A stretch of DNA of 64,000 nt, from positions 124,001 through 188,000 of the forward strand of contig WVZY01000008.1 in the NCBI GenBank assembly GCA_011772205.1. The letters run 5' to 3'. The position numbers were made by a program, and so were the translations under genes. How positions within the stretch are numbered: position 1 is the stretch's first letter; each line of letters begins with the position of its first letter. Source of the stretch: Candidatus Latescibacterota bacterium (GTDB lineage: Bacteria > Krumholzibacteriota > Krumholzibacteriia > WVZY01). This document shows, piece after piece, positions 60,424 through 64,000 of this stretch. The notes beneath the pieces are model-generated. The model was not told the DNA's origin and searched no databases. It saw nothing but the letters and a program-made list of their open reading frames with translations.

Positions 60424-60833
60424 ATGACTTCCCCCTAGAGGCTTGGACGTATGGTATATGCCGGCACGCCACTTGTAAACAGAAATTGTGGTTTTAGACA
60501 GCCATAGAGCGAGTGAGGAGTGCTGCGCGATGGGGGTGACGAACCATTGCGCGGAGTGAGCGAGGAGGCTCCGTGGGGGTGACAAACCATTACGCGGAGC
60601 GAGCGAGGATCCTCCGCCGGAGGCGGATAGCCGAGCGGGAGCGTGGTGAGCACCCCTCCACGGTGCCTTCCGCAACAAAAATCGCCCGCCGGAGGCGGAT
60701 AGTCGAGCGGAGCGGGCGTGTGATGGGGAATTCCCACATAGCCGACAAGAAGAAGCAGGCGCACCTTAGGAAACGGCCATTTCTTGCCTTATAGATCGTT
60801 CCCTACAGCTCGTTGAATACCGATGAATCAAAG
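60424..60833. other. 410-bp intergenic region dominated by the dispersed repeat
   Basis: No credible gene: the frame 60435-60764 on the minus strand is the repeat read in one phase. The repeat copy (60531-60735) accounts for half the region. No promoter was recognised for the DUF4446 gene. Confidence 0.55.
60531..60735 (-). repeat. ~200-bp GC-rich dispersed repeat, copy 2
   Basis: Reverse complement is colinear with 27985-28196. Internally the CGGAGGCGGATAG unit occurs twice and the TGGGGGTGAC-AACCATT-CGCGGAG unit occurs twice, so the element itself is built from tandem modules. CCTCCGCCGGAGG is a palindrome. Confidence 0.8.
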
Positions 60834-62369
60834 CTAATACCGAATCTGCACCGTATAAGTGAGATCCACTGCGCCCTTTTTTGGCACCGGCACATCGAAA
60901 CGGACCCTGTGGGATGATTCCTTTACATAGTCGTGCGATTTATGAAGTATCTTCCAATCGCTCTGAAGCCGCTCGATCACGGAGACTACAATATCCTCTT
61001 CCTTGTGGTTCCGTATGGATATTTTATAGGATGATTCGTAAATGCGCCCGCTCTTGATCACTTTGAAATCCGTCTGTGTCCTGTCCGCGACCACGTCGAA
61101 CGCCTCGCCCATTTTTACGCGCACCTTTTCATCCTCGGGCGTGTGGTCGATCCAGTCCTCCCCTACGAATTGCAGATCACCGGCGCGATCCTTTTTGTAG
61201 ACTCTCACCACTCCCTTTGGGAGCGGCATTCCCAAACCATTCTCCTTTTTGTTCTCAACATTGATGAAGACGCCCACCTTCTTGCCCAGCTCCGGCGATT
61301 GCATTGCGGAAAACAGATAGCTTCTCAACGGCTCGAATACATAGGATTTCTTCACGGTGATATCGGCTGCGCTCAGAAGGCTGAGCTGTTTTGTCTGGTT
61401 GTCTTTGATCGTAGTTGGACGCTGGAGAGCATACAGATGGTACTCAAAGAATGCCTCTTCCACGAAAGCTTTCTCCTCCATAGGCGCTCCGCGGACATAC
61501 AGCTCCTCGCCCCTTCTTGGCGCGCGGGGAGGTCGAACCCTGTGTACATCACCCGCGACGAGCTTCAGTGTTGCGTTCCGGTAGGTTGCTCCGCTTCTGT
61601 TATCGATCGTCACCCAGCCGGCCAGGTCCATTTTGGTGTCGTCATCCGAAAGTACCGCCACATAGTTAGCTTTCCAACCGATACCTTCCGTCAAGTAGCT
61701 GGCCTCGACCAGATGGTTTACGCGATCGCTGTCAAGAAGCCAAACCAGCGACGGTTTCGATATCAAACCTCCGGGCAGGGCGGGCATAACGACCCTGCCT
61801 GGTGGATTGATCGCTATCTTGCCGTCGATTTCATACACGTATCCTTTTTCGATTCCGATCAGCTTTGCCTGAATCCGCCGCTCTTCCCCTTCATGTTCGG
61901 TTATGAGCTCCACCGTCTCGCCCAAATATTTTTCCATCAGCTTCGCCGGGCTGATCAAATCGTATTCGAAATTCTGCTCGAGAACGCTGAGCTTTTTCGG
62001 GTAATCGATCGAGCGGATGTGGACACTCGTGGGATCTATTCTCGCCGCGACACCCTCAAAAGTCAGCTCGACCACCCCCCTGGAAAGCGATAGATTTCTT
62101 ACATCCTTTACGAGTCCCAGGTTGTCGTTATAGATCGTTATCCCGATTGATTTCTGGCGCGCGGGAGTGCTCTTGAGTTTTTCACTGCTGGATGAGGCTG
62201 GGAGGGAACTCCAGGGGACGAGCAGTGTGCACACCAGTAAAATACCAACCATCAGCCGTCCGGATGTCGTCAATCGACCTTTGAAACGCCGAAGGTCGGC
62301 ATGGCACACGCTATTGGCGTGCTGCCAGGATCCTCCTGCAGCTACCAAAGCGCAAAACAAAGTCTTCAT
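60834..62369 (-). CDS. DUF4139 domain-containing exported protein (MuiA-like)
   Basis: 511 residues from ATG 62369 (GGGGGCG five bases upstream). A second in-frame ATG at 62252 begins a textbook signal peptide (VGILLVCTLLVPWSS), so the true start could be there. DUF4139 occupies roughly the last 330 residues, with the NHKEEDIVVSVIERL and DVPVPKKGAVDLTYTVQIRY parts. Related MuiA-type proteins are cell-surface or periplasmic and of unknown role. The upstream leader contains hairpin repeat C. Confidence 0.82.
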   Translation of the reverse strand: MKTLFCALVAAGGSWQHANSVCHADLRRFKGRLTTSGRLMVGILLVCTLLVPWSSLPASSSSEKLKSTPARQKSIGITIYNDNLGLVKDVRNLSLSRGVVELTFEGVAARIDPTSVHIRSIDYPKKLSVLEQNFEYDLISPAKLMEKYLGETVELITEHEGEERRIQAKLIGIEKGYVYEIDGKIAINPPGRVVMPALPGGLISKPSLVWLLDSDRVNHLVEASYLTEGIGWKANYVAVLSDDDTKMDLAGWVTIDNRSGATYRNATLKLVAGDVHRVRPPRAPRRGEELYVRGAPMEEKAFVEEAFFEYHLYALQRPTTIKDNQTKQLSLLSAADITVKKSYVFEPLRSYLFSAMQSPELGKKVGVFINVENKKENGLGMPLPKGVVRVYKKDRAGDLQFVGEDWIDHTPEDEKVRVKMGEAFDVVADRTQTDFKVIKSGRIYESSYKISIRNHKEEDIVVSVIERLQSDWKILHKSHDYVKESSHRVRFDVPVPKKGAVDLTYTVQIRY

Positions 62370-62473
62370 GATTCGCCCCCTTTTCAAGGAGTTGGAAGAC
62401 CGCTCCTGATTAAAAGATCGACAGCGGTCCCTATTTGTCTCAGCTTATATGGCCATTGAAGCGGGACAGAACG

Positions 62474-62533
62474 CCGTCTGCTCCGATTGCCTGGTGCAAT
62501 GCCGCCGAAAGTCTGGATTGCACATAGTTATAC
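62474..62533 (-). repeat. Hairpin repeat element (HRE), copy C
   Basis: Perfect seven-bp outer stem GTGCAAT/ATTGCAC (62494-62522) with the conserved flank CGTCTGCTCCGATTG and AT-rich TTATACC end. It lies between tRNA-Leu and the DUF4139 gene, with a -10-like TATAAC at its upstream end on the minus strand. Confidence 0.75.
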
Positions 62534-62594
62534 CACAACGAGGAAATTCCATTCCAGAGTGGCGTCAGGGAAAGGTAAGATTTGGGAATATTCT

Positions 62595-62681
62595 TGGTGC
62601 CGAGGGCGGGACTCGAACCCGCACAGACTTTCGCCTACTGCCCCCTCAAGACAGCGTGTCTACCAATTCCACCACCTCGGC
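62595..62681 (-). tRNA. tRNA-Leu (anticodon GAG)
   Basis: 87 nt, class II. The acceptor stem GCCGAGG/CCTCGGC is complete, and the 3' CCA is encoded. The T-loop GGGTTCGAGTCCC is intact. The anticodon loop reads TTGAGGG, giving GAG (reads CUC/CUU). Placed 18 bp after the secG stop, the same secG-tRNA-Leu(GAG) order as in Escherichia coli. Confidence 0.97.
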
Positions 62682-62699
62682 ACAATCCTTCTTGGCGGA

Positions 62700-63071
62700 C
62701 TATAAAGAATCGGGTGGGACAGTGTCGAGCTCGGCTGTCCCCAGGATTTCTTCTATGCTCTCCCCGCGCGGAATGACATCCTCCCTCGCGGCCGCCGCCC
62801 GCCGAAGAACGCTTTCGGGTCGGTACTCGCTTCTCCTCGAGGAGAGAAACGCGAGCAACAGGGATAGCAGCATGAATAAAACTGCGAGATATGTGGTTGC
62901 CTTACTAAGAAATGTCGCCGTTTCATGACCGCCAAACATCGTCTGGCCTCCACCACCCCCGCCGAAAGCTCCCGCAAGCCCCCCTCCTTTGCTCGACTGA
63001 AGAAGGACTACGATGATCAGTGCGAAACAAATAATAACATGAAATACGAGAATGATTCTGAACAACAGCAT
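62700..63071 (-). CDS. secG: Preprotein translocase subunit SecG
   Basis: 123 residues. Two transmembrane helices (~6-27 and ~60-80) flank a Gly-rich cytoplasmic loop (SSKGGGLAGAFGGGGG), the SecG signature. The tail (~85-123) is longer than in most SecG proteins. Accessory subunit of SecYEG. Between tpiA and tRNA-Leu. Confidence 0.94.
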   Translation of the reverse strand: MLLFRIILVFHVIICFALIIVVLLQSSKGGGLAGAFGGGGGGQTMFGGHETATFLSKATTYLAVLFMLLSLLLAFLSSRRSEYRPESVLRRAAAAREDVIPRGESIEEILGTAELDTVPPDSL

Positions 63072-63235
63072 TCGATTTTCCTCGATTCGTCTACCGACGG
63101 CCGGGGTTCCGCCGCGGTGACATTCGTCAAAATGGCAGCCCCGTAAATTTAACCTGAAGATACCAGATGCTTTAGCTCAAGTCAAGCCGGGGGTGCTCTT
63201 ATCTTGAAGCGATCAAACGTCTCCCAATCCCAACC

Positions 63236-64000
63236 TCACTGCCGCGGTATGGCCCCGGCGATGGCAAGAAAACTGTCCGCATCCAGGCTGGCCCCGCCGA
63301 CCAGCGCACCGTCGATCTCTTCCATTTCGAGAAGGCTTGCCGCGTTGTCCGGTTTGACGCTTCCACCGTATTGAATGATCAACTCGCCGGCGATTGGATC
63401 CCCGAAAACACCGCGGACGAAACGTCTGATGAATGCGTGCATCTGTTCTGCATCGTCGGGAGTGGCCGTTCTCCCGGTCCCAATCGCCCAAACCGGTTCG
63501 TACGCGATCACGAGCCTTTTCACATTCTCACGACTCAGCGCTGAAAGAGCGCTCCTCAGCTGCTTTTCAACGGTAGATTCAGCTTCACCTGCCTCCCGCT
63601 CCTCCAGCGTTTCTCCCACACACAAAATCGGTCTTAGCCCGCTGGCGAACGTCGCCATGAGTTTCCTCGCGACCGTCTCATCATTTTCGCCGAAAACATG
63701 ACGCCGCTCTGAATGTCCGATTAGCGCGTATTCGGCCCCTGCATCGCGGATCATCGGACCCGATATTTCCCCTGTAAAGGCTCCTTCATTCTCCCAGAAA
63801 ATATCCTGCGCGCCAACGGCAACACCTGTGTCGCCCAAGAGCCGCGCAACAGCTGGTATGGCAATAAAAGGAGGAAAGATGAGCAGATCACATCCCGGCT
63901 GCGGCGCAGGCGAGGATTTCAAGCGTTCAACGAACGACACCGCTTCGGAAATCGTCTTGTTCATTTTCCAATTCGCAGCAATGAGTTTGCGCCTGGGCAT
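63236..64000 (-). CDS. tpiA: Triosephosphate isomerase
   Basis: 254 residues, complete; the ATG is the last three bases of the window. Catalytic residues: Lys12 in NWKMN, His in IGHSERR (~95) and Glu in AYEPVWAIGTG (~167). The phosphate-gripping loop QYGGSVKP is present. Interconverts dihydroxyacetone phosphate and glyceraldehyde 3-phosphate. Probably in an operon with secG, 164 bp downstream. Confidence 0.97.
   Translation of the reverse strand: MPRRKLIAANWKMNKTISEAVSFVERLKSSPAPQPGCDLLIFPPFIAIPAVARLLGDTGVAVGAQDIFWENEGAFTGEISGPMIRDAGAEYALIGHSERRHVFGENDETVARKLMATFASGLRPILCVGETLEEREAGEAESTVEKQLRSALSALSRENVKRLVIAYEPVWAIGTGRTATPDDAEQMHAFIRRFVRGVFGDPIAGELIIQYGGSVKPDNAASLLEMEEIDGALVGGASLDADSFLAIAGAIPRQ

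Noticed and set aside
60435-60764. 109-residue minus-strand frame rich in PPPA and PHGA words
   Set aside because: It is the dispersed repeat read in one phase, crossing into the DUF4446 leader.

Overview
The window looks like chromosome from an uncultured Gram-negative bacterium of the FCB-type assemblage (Krumholzibacteriota, Eisenbacteria, Latescibacterota and KSB1 are possible homes; I cannot choose between them). The evidence is a full Tol-Pal set, lipoprotein signal peptides with lipoboxes, RND pumps and a beta-barrel protein (so an outer membrane), plus a giant exported C25 (gingipain-family) protease ending in the NYPNPFNP-type FlgD/T9SS-like C-terminal domain typical of this assemblage. 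Gene density is bacterial and Shine-Dalgarno sites of the AGGAGG type are common. GTG and TTG starts are frequent. No phage, IS element or CRISPR array was seen.

Layout. 1-6477: end of a K+ channel, then a minus-strand run of a PLP decarboxylase, an EamA transporter, an M49-like metallopeptidase and a phosphomannomutase. 6643-13476: the giant C25 protease and a transglutaminase-fold protein. 13566-16123: hsp20 behind a near-perfect sigma-54 site, an MFS transporter and acpS. 16185-25021: a ten-gene minus-strand operon running tolQ-tolR-tolA/tonB-tolB-pal-cpoB-corC-corC-dgcN-like-dgcA-like. It couples the envelope-constriction machine to a predicted D-glutamate salvage pair. 25303-30662: two unusual exported proteins (an aromatic-rich DUF4384 protein and a Cys/Ala-rich protein), a metallo-beta-lactamase-fold hydrolase, YbjQ and an ECF sigma/anti-sigma pair. 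31191-35825: FemAB-like, GT-C glycosyltransferase and M2-type peptidase genes. 35863-44869: fbp, a barrel protein, rtcB, SAM hydroxide adenosyltransferase, patatin, cutA, a PP-loop thiolase and a peptide ABC transporter that continues to 46751. 46965-48129: an exosortase-H-like enzyme with its associated membrane protein. 48216-64000: DUF302, trxA, uspA, an RND adaptor with two permeases, rhomboid, MATE, DUF4446, DUF4139, tRNA-Leu(GAG), secG and tpiA.

Under the genes lie two previously unassigned repeat families. One is a ~60-bp hairpin element present five times: four intergenic copies all point the same way relative to the next gene, and one copy sits in frame inside a glycosyltransferase. 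The other is a ~200-bp GC-rich block present twice in opposite orientation. These repeats, the Tol-Pal/D-Glu operon, the exosortase pair and the sigma-54 hsp20 promoter are the parts most worth a second look.
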